A stretch of 64,000 nucleotides of DNA from Paenibacillus sp. SYP-B4298 (GTDB taxonomy: Bacteria > Bacillota > Bacilli > Paenibacillales > Paenibacillaceae): assembly GCF_027627475.1 (NCBI RefSeq), contig NZ_CP115484.1:5994501-6058500 (forward strand). Direction: 5' to 3'. How positions within the stretch are numbered: the first letter of the stretch is position 1; each line of letters begins with the position of its first letter. The notes below the pieces were generated by a model, which was given only the letters and a program-made list of their open reading frames with translations, was not told the origin of the DNA and searched no databases. The translations under genes were made by a program, and so were the position numbers. Of this stretch, positions 27,771-37,430 are shown in pieces.

Positions 27771-28652
27771 ATGCCTAACGTAACCGTCTATCATTATGAT
27801 GCATTCAGTTCTATTCCGAATAAGGGGAACCCGGCGGGTGTCGTGCTGGATGGCGGACATCTGAGCGAGGAGCAGATGCTGGAGGCAGCGGCCAAGGTTG
27901 GATTTAACGAGACAGCGTTCCCTCTTCCCTCTGAACACGCCGACCTCCGAATTCGTTACTTTACGCCAGGACATGAGATCAATCTGTGCGGTCATGCGAC
28001 GATGGCGACCCTCTACGCACTGCATACCAAGGGGCTGCTTGGGGGGAAGAACGATCTCACCATTGAGACCAAGGCAGGTATTCTGCCGATCAGCATTCGC
28101 TCTGAGGAGGAGCGAATTCACATTACGATGAGACAAGCTGCGCCACAGTTTCAACCATTCAGCGGCTCTCTGCGGGAGCTGGCACATTCGATGGGCCTTG
28201 AAGAAGGAGATATAGAGACGACATGGCCGACCGTATATGGCAGCACAGGCACATGGACCTTATTAATTCCGATTAAGCATCTGGATGCCTTTCATAGAAT
28301 GAAGCCCAACAATCATCTGTTTCCAGAGATACTGAAGGAAATGCCGCGGGCGTCGCTGCATCCATTCTGTCTGGCGGCTCACGATTCCCAAGCTGACATG
28401 CATGCCCGTCATTTCTCCTCTCCATTCTCAGGAACCGTGGAAGACCCCGTTACAGGCACAGCCTCAGGGGTGATGGGGGCTTATTTTGCAAGATTTGTAC
28501 GGCAAGAACCCGAGGCTTCCTTCAATCTGACGATTGAGCAAGGACAGGAGGTTGGACGGGATGGGAGAGTCAGCGTAAGCGTCACAGATGGCCAAAAGAT
28601 CGAGGTGACAGGTACCGCGGTCTATGTGGATGAGTTCGTGGTGTCCATCTGA
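27771..28652 (+). CDS. PhzF-family isomerase-like protein
   Basis: A 293-aa protein matching the PhzF/diaminopimelate-epimerase fold. The N-terminal [10 protein letters not shown], the catalytic-Glu region [23 protein letters not shown] and the C-terminal [14 protein letters not shown] are hallmarks. The start ATG 27771 follows AAAGGAG. PhzF of phenazine synthesis isomerises a dihydro-hydroxyanthranilate, but most family members have unknown substrates, and no phenazine genes are nearby. It may be co-transcribed with the MFS gene 40 bp downstream. Confidence 0.9.
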   Translation: MPNVTVYHYDAFSSIPNKGNPAGVVLDGGHLSEEQMLEAAAKVGFNETAFPLPSEHADLRIRYFTPGHEINLCGHATMATLYALHTKGLLGGKNDLTIETKAGILPISIRSEEERIHITMRQAAPQFQPFSGSLRELAHSMGLEEGDIETTWPTVYGSTGTWTLLIPIKHLDAFHRMKPNNHLFPEILKEMPRASLHPFCLAAHDSQADMHARHFSSPFSGTVEDPVTGTASGVMGAYFARFVRQEPEASFNLTIEQGQEVGRDGRVSVSVTDGQKIEVTGTAVYVDEFVVSI

Positions 28653-28692
28653 ATCTCAGAGAGTTGATACGAAACAAAGGAGAAGCAGCTTC

Positions 28693-29913
28693 ATGTCCAA
28701 TTCGTGGCAAAAGACATTTGCCCTGATCTTCAGCGGGCAGATTTTCTCGATCCTAACGTCCTCGATGGTGCAGTTTGCGATCATATGGCATTTGACAGAG
28801 ACGACAGGCTCGGCCTCCGTTCTGATGATAGCCGGTCTGGCCGGATTTTTGCCGCAGGCGCTGCTGGGGCCATTCATTGGCGTCTGGCTCGACCGGTGGA
28901 ACCGCAAGATCACTATGATTATATCTGACAGTGTCATTGCGCTATCCAGCCTACTGCTGGGAGTGTATTACTTATGGAGTGAACCAGGCCTGGGCGTTGT
29001 CTATGCGATTCTCTTCATTCGCTCTGCTGCTTCGTCCTTTCATGCCCCTTCATTTCAGGCAGCGATTCCTCTCATTGCGCCACAGGATCAATTAACGAGG
29101 GTGTCAGGCTGGCACCAGCTTGTCTTCTCGTCCTCCAGTGTGCTGGGGCCTGCGCTGGGCATTGCGGTCTACTCCGCAACCTCGCTCGGAACGCTGCTGC
29201 TGCTTGATGTCGCCGGTGCTCTGATCGCCAATCTGATGCTGCTTATGGTCACCATTCATCAGCCGAAACCGGAGAGTGTGCATGCGCCCTCCTTTCGCAA
29301 GGAATTTGTTCTGGGCTGGAGGACCTTTATCTCTGTAAGGTCGGTATTAACCATTACCGTTGCCATGGCGGCATTTAGCGTCGTATTTATGCCGCTCGCG
29401 ATGCTGTTCCCTTACATGACACTCTCGCACTTCGGTCGCGGAGGATACAGTGCAAGTGTCATAGAGGCCGTCTTTGGCATCGGTATGATGGCAGGTGGCG
29501 TCGTGCTGGCGTTGCTGGCATCCAGGTGGAAGGATTCGACGTATATGAGTCTGAGCCTGGTCTTGATCGGGGTGACTTGTCTGCTGAGCGGAGTCATCGG
29601 CCGGGATGCCTTCGTCTTATTCGCTATCCTGTGCTTCTTCATGGGCGCCGCGGCACCGCTGTTCAATGGTCCTTATATGGCCATGCTTCAGAAGCTATAC
29701 GAGCCAGAGAAGCTGGGGCGTGTGCTCTCCTTCGTCACAAGCATCGGACTGCTGTGCTCGCCGATTGGACTGGCGCTGGCGGGGCCGATCGTGGAACGCT
29801 TCGGCGTGCAGGTATGGTTTGTAGGGGCGGGAGTCGTCGTCATCCTCATCGGCTGCTTCATTTATCTGCAATATGGTCGGGTGGAGGAGGAGCGGCCAAC
29901 GGTTAGCTTATAA
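28693..29913 (+). CDS. MFS transporter, macrolide-efflux (MefA-like) type
   Basis: About 406 aa with 10-12 hydrophobic segments. ATG 28693 with AAAGGAG upstream is preferred over the in-frame start at 28624 inside phzF. The loop GVWLDRWNRKITMIISD is the typical motif of this MFS branch, and the N terminus (KTFALIFSGQIFSILTSSMVQ) resembles MefA-type exporters. It is probably a drug or metabolite exporter; the substrate is not readable. Confidence 0.9.
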   Translation: MSNSWQKTFALIFSGQIFSILTSSMVQFAIIWHLTETTGSASVLMIAGLAGFLPQALLGPFIGVWLDRWNRKITMIISDSVIALSSLLLGVYYLWSEPGLGVVYAILFIRSAASSFHAPSFQAAIPLIAPQDQLTRVSGWHQLVFSSSSVLGPALGIAVYSATSLGTLLLLDVAGALIANLMLLMVTIHQPKPESVHAPSFRKEFVLGWRTFISVRSVLTITVAMAAFSVVFMPLAMLFPYMTLSHFGRGGYSASVIEAVFGIGMMAGGVVLALLASRWKDSTYMSLSLVLIGVTCLLSGVIGRDAFVLFAILCFFMGAAAPLFNGPYMAMLQKLYEPEKLGRVLSFVTSIGLLCSPIGLALAGPIVERFGVQVWFVGAGVVVILIGCFIYLQYGRVEEERPTVSL

Positions 29914-30107
29914 GCGCGGGAGGGCCTTGCTCATGGCTGCTAGTGGGAGGATGTCGCTATATTAGAACAAATTGCACGCAGTATCCGCTTGGACTAGGGC
30001 GTGTCCTCCAGCCCCGGCGGCCGGCCTTGTGCATAGAGGGATAGGCACCCTTCCCGAATTTGGGCATAGGATGATGTAATTCATCTTCAGGGAAGGAATG
30101 AAATTCG

Positions 30108-30713
30108 ATGTATATTGTTCCACAAGCAGCCGCGGGTTCTGTGTATGCTTACAGTTCTCCCTGGCACCCCTATCTGCCCTATCGTTATGCCACATATCCC
30201 CCTTATGCTGCGGGATGGGTTCCGGTTGATCCATATGCATATCCCTACTATGGCGGCTATGCTCCTGCGCCGTTCGCATCATGGCAGCGGGCGGAGCAAC
30301 TGGCGCAGATCAAGGACTACGGCAAGCAGCCGCTCGTCATCGATATTGAGCAGGTCACCGAGCAAAATAACACCTACCGAACGGCTATATGGACAGGGGA
30401 GCATCTGCAAGTGACGGTCATGAGCATTCCGGTTGGCGATGATATCGGGCTGGAGGTTCATCCTCATACTGACCAATTTATACGGATCGAAGAGGGGCAA
30501 GGGCTGGTGCAGATGGGCGATTCCAAGGATAAGCTGGACTTCCAGGCTACGGCTGAGGATGGCTACGCCATCATGGTTCCTGCGGGTAAGTGGCATAATG
30601 TGACCAATACGGGAGATAAGCCGTTGAAGGTCTATGTCATCTACGCACCGCCGGAGCATCCGTTCGGAACGGTGCATCTAACCAAGGCGGACGCGATGGC
30701 CGCGCATGAATAG
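30108..30713 (+). CDS. Cupin protein with Tyr/Pro-rich N-terminal extension
   Basis: A 201-aa protein. Residues 1-65 are rich in Tyr and Pro (YPPYAAGWVPVDPYAYPYYG), a composition seen in spore-coat and cell-surface proteins. Residues 80-195 form a cupin barrel, with metal-ligand motif GLEVHPHTDQFIRIEEG and second motif PAGKWHNVTNTGDKPLKVY. It is preceded by GGAAGG and followed by a clear terminator, so it is probably monocistronic. The extension could target or cross-link the protein to a surface; a spore-coat role is inference only. Confidence 0.85.
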   Translation: MYIVPQAAAGSVYAYSSPWHPYLPYRYATYPPYAAGWVPVDPYAYPYYGGYAPAPFASWQRAEQLAQIKDYGKQPLVIDIEQVTEQNNTYRTAIWTGEHLQVTVMSIPVGDDIGLEVHPHTDQFIRIEEGQGLVQMGDSKDKLDFQATAEDGYAIMVPAGKWHNVTNTGDKPLKVYVIYAPPEHPFGTVHLTKADAMAAHE

Positions 30714-30730
30714 AAGAAGGGATACCGATA

Positions 30731-30757
30731 GAGGGGCTAGCAGCCCCTCTTTTTTTT
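30731..30757 (+). terminator. Rho-independent terminator
   Basis: Perfect stem GAGGGGCT/AGCCCCTC with a 3-base loop (30731-30749), followed by eight T. It ends the cupin transcript. Confidence 0.92.
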
Positions 30758-31044
30758 ATGCTCCTTCATGACATGCTGTAGGAACTGTAGGATAGCAGCG
30801 CTCCAGGGTAGCAGTTGCATGACCTTAATGGGGTTAATGATTCATGTCACATATCCATCGATGTCATCGCAATGCGATTACCCGCACCGTGCTTGTATGC
30901 AAGCATAGAGGATTCCGCTACAATAAAGGGAGCAAGCGGCAAGCTGCCGCTGAAACTCGAGCTGCTGAGCACGGGCAATGGCGCCCGAGCCCCGGACTCG
31001 AATCGGATGGACGCACCTTTACTACAGCGCGGGGAGCAGATGAG
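30758..31044. other. Leader of the YesM-type kinase gene
   Basis: No independent gene is seen. An open frame continues upstream of the kinase start to 30844, but its translation is basic and non-conserved in character. The kinase start at 31045 has a good GGGGAG site, so this stretch is taken as promoter and leader. Confidence 0.5.
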
Positions 31045-32808
31045 ATGCCGAAGTTCAACTTGTTCAGAAAAATGATGGCGATTATAATCGTGATGCTCAT
31101 CCCGATTATGGCGCTGTACGTCTACTCCAATCGTACCAGCACCGGCGTGCTGCGGGCAGAGCTGCATGCATCTAGCCGCGACCAGCTGCAATTCTTTCAG
31201 CATCAGGTGGATGCCATGATCCAATCGATCAGCCTATGGCCGAATCTGCTGCTGCATGACCCTGATATTTCGGAGCTGAAGGATCGATTCAGCAATACAG
31301 GCCCGTACCTTGATCTGGATACCATCACGCTGGTCAAGCGTATCCAGCAGAAGCTGAGCATTCAGCAGAACTCCCTGAACTGGGTCAGTCGGCTGATGAT
31401 CTATTCGCCAGCGCTGCAACGCGTCATTACGGCGAGCGATGTTAGCCCTTACAATCATGCCGATCTGAAGACACGGCTCCAGCAGGGCTGGCATGTGCGC
31501 GCACAGCAGGATCGCAGCGGCGAGGAGCGTTACTATTTCTCGCTTATTTCCGTATCTCCTTATGCATCATTTCATGAGCCAGAGAAGGCCAACCTTATTA
31601 TCGAGGTTGAATTTGACAGTGCGAACATCCGGCAAATGCTGGATACCTTTCGGGGCGACGGACAGCGCAGCCCGTTCTACTTCAAGGAAGGGGCCGGCAT
31701 GATCTACAATAGCGCATCCGATCGGTCGCTGGCTGTGGAGCTGGCCTCCAAGCTGTCCGCTGCGGCAGAGCCCTCGCTGGATCAAGTCATTGAGCTGCGG
31801 GGCGAGCCGTATCTGGTCAATGCCGAACGCTCGGCTACAACCGGCTGGATGCTGGTCGACTACCTCCCGCTATCTGATGTGATGCAGCCGATTGAGCAGT
31901 CGAACCGGCTCTTCTACATCTCGGCCGCAGCGCTGCTGCTCATGAGTCTCCTGGTCGTCTATGTCCTGTACGCGCAGGTTCAGGTGCCGATTAGACAGCT
32001 CGTGACCAGCTTTCGGAAGCTGAAGAATGAGGATTACTCGGTGCGGCTGCAGCCTCGGGAGGGCACAGAGTTCGGTTTCCTGTTCACCCGATTCAATGCG
32101 ATGGCGGCGCAGATTCAGGATTTGTTCGGCAGGGTCTATCTGGAGAAGATTCACGCGCGGGAGGCGAAGCTGAAGCAGTTGCAATCTCAGATCAATCCCC
32201 ATTTCTTCTATAACTGCTTCTCCTTCATTTCCAGCATGGCCAAGCTGCAGGATTACCAGGCCGTCATTGCGATGTCGCAAAATTTATCCGATTACTACCG
32301 CTATACAACCCGGCAGGAGCGGGAGCTGGTGACGCTCGCAGAGGAGCTGGCGCTGGTGGGCAATTACCTCGATATTCAGCAGATGCGGATGAAGCGGCTT
32401 AGCTATGAGGTGCAACTGCCGCCATGGTTGAAGCAGCAGCCGATTCCGCCACTGACGGTGCAGCCGCTCGTGGAGAACGCGGTGCTGCACGGCATCGAGC
32501 GCTCTGCGGAGGCAAGGCGTATCCTGATCCGTGTCGAGGAGCGGGAGCAGGGCGGGCTGATGCTGATCGTTGATGATGACGGCAAAGGCATGCCGGAGCA
32601 GGACAGAGCCGCTCTGCAACGGCGGCTGCTGCGGCCTATGGACGAGGAGACAGGCTGCGGCCTATGGAATGTGAATCAGCGGCTTCAGGTAAGATATGGC
32701 CGCGGAGCGGGACTGTCGCTGGCGGTCTCGCCGCTCGGTGGACTGAGAGTGATGCTCGTCTGGAACGGAAATTCAGGGGAAGGCAAGGGGGAACATCCGC
32801 ATGATTGA
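31045..32808 (+). CDS. YesM-type sensor histidine kinase
   Basis: A 587-aa membrane sensor. ATG 31045 follows GGGGAG. Layout: TM1 (about 8-28, MMAIIIVMLIPIMALYVY), an extracellular cache-like domain (30-280), TM2 (ISAAALLLMSLLVVYVLY), HAMP (VPIRQLVTSFRKLKNEDY), His_kinase dimerisation domain with the phospho-acceptor in QSQINPHFFYNCFSF, and HATPase_c (VENAVLHGIE, DDDGKGMP, GCGLWNVNQRL). Its stop overlaps the response regulator by 8 bp. Such pairs sense extracellular carbohydrate and control neighbouring transport and hydrolase genes, here probably the solute-binding protein and GH53 galactanases. Confidence 0.93.
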   Translation: MPKFNLFRKMMAIIIVMLIPIMALYVYSNRTSTGVLRAELHASSRDQLQFFQHQVDAMIQSISLWPNLLLHDPDISELKDRFSNTGPYLDLDTITLVKRIQQKLSIQQNSLNWVSRLMIYSPALQRVITASDVSPYNHADLKTRLQQGWHVRAQQDRSGEERYYFSLISVSPYASFHEPEKANLIIEVEFDSANIRQMLDTFRGDGQRSPFYFKEGAGMIYNSASDRSLAVELASKLSAAAEPSLDQVIELRGEPYLVNAERSATTGWMLVDYLPLSDVMQPIEQSNRLFYISAAALLLMSLLVVYVLYAQVQVPIRQLVTSFRKLKNEDYSVRLQPREGTEFGFLFTRFNAMAAQIQDLFGRVYLEKIHAREAKLKQLQSQINPHFFYNCFSFISSMAKLQDYQAVIAMSQNLSDYYRYTTRQERELVTLAEELALVGNYLDIQQMRMKRLSYEVQLPPWLKQQPIPPLTVQPLVENAVLHGIERSAEARRILIRVEEREQGGLMLIVDDDGKGMPEQDRAALQRRLLRPMDEETGCGLWNVNQRLQVRYGRGAGLSLAVSPLGGLRVMLVWNGNSGEGKGEHPHD

Positions 32809-34429
32809 GGTATTGCTGGTCGATGATGAGTCCTATGTAACAGAGAGTCTGGCCAAGACGATTCCGTGGCAGGAGCTTGGGGTGCACAAGGTATATCAGG
32901 CCTGCTCGCCCGCAGAGGCGCTGCAACTACTGGAGGAGCAGCCAGTGGATATTATGGTAACCGATATTCGTATGCCAGAGATGGACGGGCTGCAACTGAT
33001 CGAGCGGGTCAGGGAGCGCTGGCCGCATATCCGCTCCATGCTTCTGACAGGATATTCGGACTTCGATTATGCCAAGAAGGCGATCCAGCTTAAAGCGGTC
33101 GATTACTTGCTCAAGCCGGTTCATGATGAAGCCTTCATCCAGAGCATCGCCCACAGCATTGACGCACTCAAGGACGAATGGGATAAGGCCGAGCGTTATC
33201 ATCAACTGCTCTATGCGATGAAGTCGGATTACAGCGTATTGCGTCAAAATATGATGCATGAGCTGTTGCTTGGCCGGCATATGTCGGATCTGACGCTGGC
33301 GGACAAGCTGGAGCAGTATGAGGTTCGGCCCCGTATTGGCGAGTCGGCTGTGCTGCTCGCGGTGCAACTGGGCAAGAGCTTCGCAGCCATGGACCATCCA
33401 TCCGTGTCGCTGATGGAATACGCGGTCGGCAATATCGCAGAGGAGCTGTTCTCTCCGATGTATAACGTTTGGCACAGCAAGGCGCCCCACGACTGTCTGG
33501 CGATTATCGTATCGGCGAGGGAGGGGAGCGGCACCGCTATATTTCGCCGGGAACGGCTGCAGCAGCTATGCCTGGAGCTTCAACAGAAGGTGGGCGACTA
33601 TCTCAAAGGAGAAATCTCAATCGTCATCTCCGAATGGTTCACCTTTCCCCAAGGGCTGGCCGGCATCTATCGCAATGCGCTGATGGCGATGTACCGCCAA
33701 AAGCGCGAGGATGCCGCGCTGCTGTTCATCGAGGATATGCTCTTGGCGCGGACTCCCGTAAGCAGCAAGGCGGTGGAGGAGCTGTACAGGCTGCCGACCT
33801 TGATCCACCTGCTGGAGTCCGGCCAGTGGGACGCGGCGCGCCTCAAGATTCGTGCAGTGTTCTCTGGTCTTGCAGGGACGACGTTGACCAGGGAGGAGCT
33901 GTACGAAGCCTTCCTGGCGATCACCAACGGCGTATTGTACGTGGTGCATAAGCAGGGGCTGGACATGGGGAGAATTGACCCGGATGGTATGAATATGCTG
34001 CTGGATCGCAGCCTGATCGACTCGCCGGATAAGCTGGGCAACTGGGCAGATCGCATGCTGGATAAGCTGGAGGCAGAGCTGACGCAGCATGAGAGCGCAG
34101 GCAAGCGCCACATTATTAAGCAGGTGCAGGAGCTGGTCATGAGCGATCTGGGTGCCGATACCTCGGTCAAGACGATTGCCGACAGGGTATTTCTCCATCC
34201 CGTCTATCTGTCCAAGCTCTATAAGAGCGAGACGGGGGAGAGTCTGGGAGACTATATTATACGGAGGCGGATGGAACGAGCGGTCTACATGCTCAAGTCG
34301 ACCAATAAGCGGATCTATGAGATTACGACCGAGCTGGGCTATCAGAATCCGCAATATTTCAGCAAAATTTTCAAAAAGCATTACGGGGTGACACCCGGTG
34401 AATTCCGTGATCCGCAGCAATCAACATGA
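32801..34429 (+). CDS. YesN-type AraC-family response regulator
   Basis: A 542-aa regulator. Residues 1-125 are a receiver domain (VDDES, phospho-acceptor Asp in MVTDIRMPEMDG, Lys in LKPV). A long middle region of unknown fold follows. The last about 100 residues are an AraC double helix-turn-helix (VKTIADRVFLHPVYLSKLYK, then YEITTELGYQNPQYFSKIFK). It overlaps the kinase gene and precedes the solute-binding gene by 19 bp, so the three form one operon. It likely activates the sugar-uptake and galactanase genes. Confidence 0.93.
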   Translation: MIEVLLVDDESYVTESLAKTIPWQELGVHKVYQACSPAEALQLLEEQPVDIMVTDIRMPEMDGLQLIERVRERWPHIRSMLLTGYSDFDYAKKAIQLKAVDYLLKPVHDEAFIQSIAHSIDALKDEWDKAERYHQLLYAMKSDYSVLRQNMMHELLLGRHMSDLTLADKLEQYEVRPRIGESAVLLAVQLGKSFAAMDHPSVSLMEYAVGNIAEELFSPMYNVWHSKAPHDCLAIIVSAREGSGTAIFRRERLQQLCLELQQKVGDYLKGEISIVISEWFTFPQGLAGIYRNALMAMYRQKREDAALLFIEDMLLARTPVSSKAVEELYRLPTLIHLLESGQWDAARLKIRAVFSGLAGTTLTREELYEAFLAITNGVLYVVHKQGLDMGRIDPDGMNMLLDRSLIDSPDKLGNWADRMLDKLEAELTQHESAGKRHIIKQVQELVMSDLGADTSVKTIADRVFLHPVYLSKLYKSETGESLGDYIIRRRMERAVYMLKSTNKRIYEITTELGYQNPQYFSKIFKKHYGVTPGEFRDPQQST

Positions 34430-34448
34430 CAGTAAGGGAGGGCGCATC

Positions 34449-36242
34449 ATGCGAGCTTCATGGAGCAGAAGCAAGGCGCTGGGCAGTATGCTTCTCCTGC
34501 TGACACTGCTGCTTGCCGCATGCAGTGCCGCGCCCGCGCCCGGTGAAGGCGGAGCAGCAGGAGTCGGCAGTGAGCGTGGGACAGGACAGGTCTCGAACCT
34601 AAGCAGCGGCAGCAAGGACAGTCGAAGCGGTACGATGGACGGAGATGCGCAGAGCGCAGAAGAGAAGGGGGCCAGCCAGGGAGCAGATCGTCCTGTCGTG
34701 TACAGGGACAAGTATGATCCACCGATCAGGCTGACGACCGTATGGGGCATCGATCCCGAGCTGAAGTTCAAGAACGGCGAGACGATCGATAACAATGTGG
34801 CCACCCGCTGGGCCAAGGAAACGCTTGGCATCGAGATCAGGACGCTCTGGTCCGTGACGGATTCGAATAATGCATTCGCCACCAAGATGCGGCTGGCGCT
34901 TACCTCTGGCGAGCCTCTGCCTGATGTCGTCACGATCGGTGATGAGCAACTGGCACAGGAGCTGATTGACTCTGGATTGTTCCGCGAGGCGGGGTCGCTG
35001 TTTGACCAGTATGCGGGAGCGACCTGGAAGAGAGCGATGTCACTGGATGCGGGCGTATGGAACCCGTACATCCGCGATGGCAAGCGGATGGGCATCCCTG
35101 TGCTTGACTATGCCTACAACCATGATTACCTGCTATGGATCAGACAGGATTGGCTGGATAAGCTGGGGCTGAAGGCGCCCCGCACGATAGCCGAGCTGGA
35201 GCAGGTAATGGAGAAATTCAAGCATCATAATCCCGACGGTATAGCGCCGGAGCAGGTCATCCCGCTCAGTGTCGGCTTCAAGAACCGGCTTAGCACATGG
35301 ATGGGCGATCCGTCCTGGGTCTTCGGGGCGTATGGGACGCTGCCGGAGCAATGGAATGTCGGAGCGGAGGGCAAGCTGGAGTATGGCTCGATCCATCCAG
35401 CGATGAAGGAGGGACTGCGGACACTGAGAAGCTGGTTCGCCCAAGGCTATATCCCGCCCGAGGCTGCGCTCTGGGATGAGACGAAGACGGCGGAGCCCGC
35501 GGTAGCAGGGACGGCTGGCATTATCCCCGGCCCTTACTGGATGAGTGGCTGGCCGCTGTCAGACACCGTGAAGAATGTGCAGGGTGCTGTCTGGAAGCCG
35601 TACCCGATCCCGGAGGGCCCGGAAGGCATAGCGATGCGGCATGGCACCCGGTTCACCAATGGCGTCACCCTGATCAGCAGCCAGATGAAGCACCCGGAGG
35701 CACTATTCACGTACCAGAATTATATGTTCGACTACTATGCTGATCCGAAGCCGGGCAGTGTATTCGATAATGGGTTGTTCCAAAATTATGATTACGATAT
35801 TGCACCGGACGGAGCGCTGCTTCGCTGGAACGACATTCCTGGCGGCCATGTCAATGCCGTGCGCTACCTGCTAGTACGCGATGGCGCGCGTATCCCGGAT
35901 GCGCAGATCAAGGCGCTGCTGAGTCTGGCGGACGGCAAGGAGGCCACGACACGTCTGGAGAAGGAGGTCAAGTATGCGTATGGGCTGGAGACGCCTGCAG
36001 CAGCCAAGGTGCTGTTGTCGCAGAAGCAGACCTCCTTCAAGAATCAATTCACAGGGCCGCCGACCGAAACGATGCAATCACGCCTGGATTACCTGAATAA
36101 GCTGGAGCAGCAGACGATCAATGAGATCATATACGGCAAGCAGCCGCTCTCTGCCTTCGACGCCTTCGTGGAGCAGTGGCGCTCTGGCGGGGGCGAGCAG
36201 ATGACCGATGAGGTCAATGCTTGGTATGCGTCTACGAAGTAG
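34449..36242 (+). CDS. Extracellular solute-binding lipoprotein (sugar ABC type), no permeases adjacent
   Basis: A 597-aa lipoprotein. ATG 34449 has GGGAGG upstream. The signal peptide ends in lipobox LLLAAC, with Cys about residue 25. A Ser/Gly-rich linker (to about residue 85) is followed by a type-1 solute-binding domain of the LipO-like class used for oligosaccharides (Trp/Tyr-rich pocket region, SGWPLSDTVKNVQGAVWKPY). Permeases of the LplB/YtcP type normally follow such genes, but here the next DNA is the AT-rich island with toxin-antitoxin genes and IS66. It may work with permeases elsewhere, or serve the kinase as a sensing partner. Confidence 0.9.
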   Translation: MRASWSRSKALGSMLLLLTLLLAACSAAPAPGEGGAAGVGSERGTGQVSNLSSGSKDSRSGTMDGDAQSAEEKGASQGADRPVVYRDKYDPPIRLTTVWGIDPELKFKNGETIDNNVATRWAKETLGIEIRTLWSVTDSNNAFATKMRLALTSGEPLPDVVTIGDEQLAQELIDSGLFREAGSLFDQYAGATWKRAMSLDAGVWNPYIRDGKRMGIPVLDYAYNHDYLLWIRQDWLDKLGLKAPRTIAELEQVMEKFKHHNPDGIAPEQVIPLSVGFKNRLSTWMGDPSWVFGAYGTLPEQWNVGAEGKLEYGSIHPAMKEGLRTLRSWFAQGYIPPEAALWDETKTAEPAVAGTAGIIPGPYWMSGWPLSDTVKNVQGAVWKPYPIPEGPEGIAMRHGTRFTNGVTLISSQMKHPEALFTYQNYMFDYYADPKPGSVFDNGLFQNYDYDIAPDGALLRWNDIPGGHVNAVRYLLVRDGARIPDAQIKALLSLADGKEATTRLEKEVKYAYGLETPAAAKVLLSQKQTSFKNQFTGPPTETMQSRLDYLNKLEQQTINEIIYGKQPLSAFDAFVEQWRSGGGEQMTDEVNAWYASTK

Positions 36243-36313
36243 GGAGGCTTGGTGGGATATTTGTCCGATTTTCTTGAAAATTTGATTCGGTAATTCCGTG
36301 TAAATATGATGCA

Positions 36314-36343
36314 TGCGTAGAGTTCGTGGGCAAAATGTGGGCA
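36314..36343 (+). repeat. 30-bp direct repeat, copy 1 (contains arm-type double repeat)
   Basis: This 30-bp sequence recurs at 37431-37460 with one mismatch. It contains GTGGGCAAAATGTGGGCA (36326-36343), a tandem GTGGGCA pair. Similar pairs occur at 37264-37281 and 40766-40783. Spacing and context suggest integrase arm-binding sites. Confidence 0.75.
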
Positions 36344-36516
36344 AGTTGTGGGTACTACCATCAATCTCAATCGTACAAGAAAGGCACACGATAATGGCTC
36401 GTTCTGTGCAACACGGCCGTATCCATTCATTCCATTATCGGGTATAATTGTTTATAAGTAAAGATCGCGGAAGCGAACCGATTTAGCAACATATTTTGAT
36501 AAAGGAGTGGTTCTCC

Positions 36517-36750
36517 ATGTCAATGGTACGCAAACTCCATCCTCATATAGCAAGAGACTTAAGGGAGTTTTTATCTGAAAACAATATTTCCACCAAAAAG
36601 CTTGTCATAGACCTTGAAGCAGAAACCATCGAGGACTATGATGATTACTCAGTCGATGACATTTTAAGTGTGGCTGGAATCCTGAAGCCGGGGGAAGCCC
36701 AACAATTATTAGATCACATTCAGGAGTCACGGGGGGACTGGGGAAAGTGA
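36517..36750 (+). CDS. Small protein, probable antitoxin of a PIN-type module
   Basis: A 77-aa protein. ATG 36517 with AAAGGAG 11 bases upstream is chosen; ATG 36523 is possible. It is acidic in the C-terminal half (EDYDDYSVDD). Its stop overlaps a GTG by three bases (GTGA), where the PIN-domain frame would start, which is the usual antitoxin-toxin coupling. No DNA-binding motif could be named with confidence, so the antitoxin call rests on size, order and overlap. Confidence 0.65.
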   Translation: MSMVRKLHPHIARDLREFLSENNISTKKLVIDLEAETIEDYDDYSVDDILSVAGILKPGEAQQLLDHIQESRGDWGK

Positions 36751-37151
36751 CCTAAAACCACTCCGGATATTTATTCGATTCGAACATTGTCATCGCCATT
36801 CTAGACAACGATCATGCCGCTGTTAACTTAGTACGACAAGCCCAAGAAGAAAAACGGCGAATATTCTTTTCGACGATTACGGAATGTGAAGTACTGAGCG
36901 GTGTCAAACACAATCAGTTCTTAATCGCAGAAAGGCTTTTCTCCCCTAGGCATATGATACATGTCGATTCCGCTATCGCAAGAAAAGCGGCTTCTATGCA
37001 AAGCGAGCAGAGAAGCAAGGGGCGGAAAATAAAAACTCCCGATGCGCTCATTATTGCAACTGCCTTTGCAGCTAATTTGGTACTGGTTTCCCGGGATTCA
37101 GACATGAACTTTGTTACGAATGAGTATGGGATGACTTTGTTGAAAATATAG
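36747..37151 (+). pseudogene. PIN-domain toxin (VapC-like) with TAA at codon 3
   Basis: Read from GTG 36747, which overlaps the antitoxin stop, the frame is V-T-stop-N-H-S-G-Y-L-F-D-S-N and then open to 37151. The third codon TAA (36753-36755) is one substitution from AAA. All PIN acidic residues are present downstream: Asp in YLFDSNIVIAIL, Glu in ITECEVLSG, Asp in KTPDALII, Asp in SRDSDMNF. No ATG/GTG/TTG lies between the stop and residue 70 (ATG 36954), so the toxin is probably silenced. A rare start such as ATT just after the stop is the alternative. Confidence 0.75.
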
Positions 37152-37206
37152 GGTTATTGTGCTGAAATTCAAAATGTTCAGTGATCTGATGAATGGCATT
37201 AAAAAA

Positions 37207-37254
37207 AATGAAGACACCTTGGAGCGATTTCCAACATTCCAAGGTGTCTTCATT
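37207..37254. terminator. Bidirectional terminator after PIN module
   Basis: A perfect 17-bp stem (37207-37223 with 37238-37254), with an A-run before it (T-run on the minus strand) and ATTTTA after. It closes the first toxin-antitoxin module. Confidence 0.85.
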
Positions 37255-37263
37255 TTACACGAT

Positions 37264-37281
37264 GTGGGAAAAATGTGGGCA
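37264..37281 (+). repeat. Arm-type double repeat (site 2)
   Basis: GTGGGAAAAATGTGGGCA, one base off the tandem GTGGGCA pair at 36326 and 37443. It lies 33 bp before the 17-bp core at 37314. Confidence 0.6.
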
Positions 37282-37313
37282 ATTAGTGTTGCCTCGAGGA
37301 GAAGTCCTAAGCC

Positions 37314-37330
37314 TACATCATGCCGCCCAT
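37314..37330 (+). other. Candidate attachment core, copy 1
   Basis: TACATCATGCCGCCCAT, identical at 40838-40854. Its complement reads ATG GGC GGC ATG ATG TA, i.e. Met-Gly-Gly-Met-Met-stop, the usual C terminus of GroEL. Elements of other Firmicutes (for example some staphylococcal pathogenicity islands) integrate at the groEL 3' end. No groEL coding sequence is next to it here, so this would be a moved or secondary site. Confidence 0.55.
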
Positions 37331-37430
37331 GAGACAAAGGCGTTATTATAGGTTTTTCTAGTTTTTTCGTGGCGATCTTACCCGATATCCTTCAGATATT
37401 AGTCCAATAAATACTTGTGAGTATGGTGTG

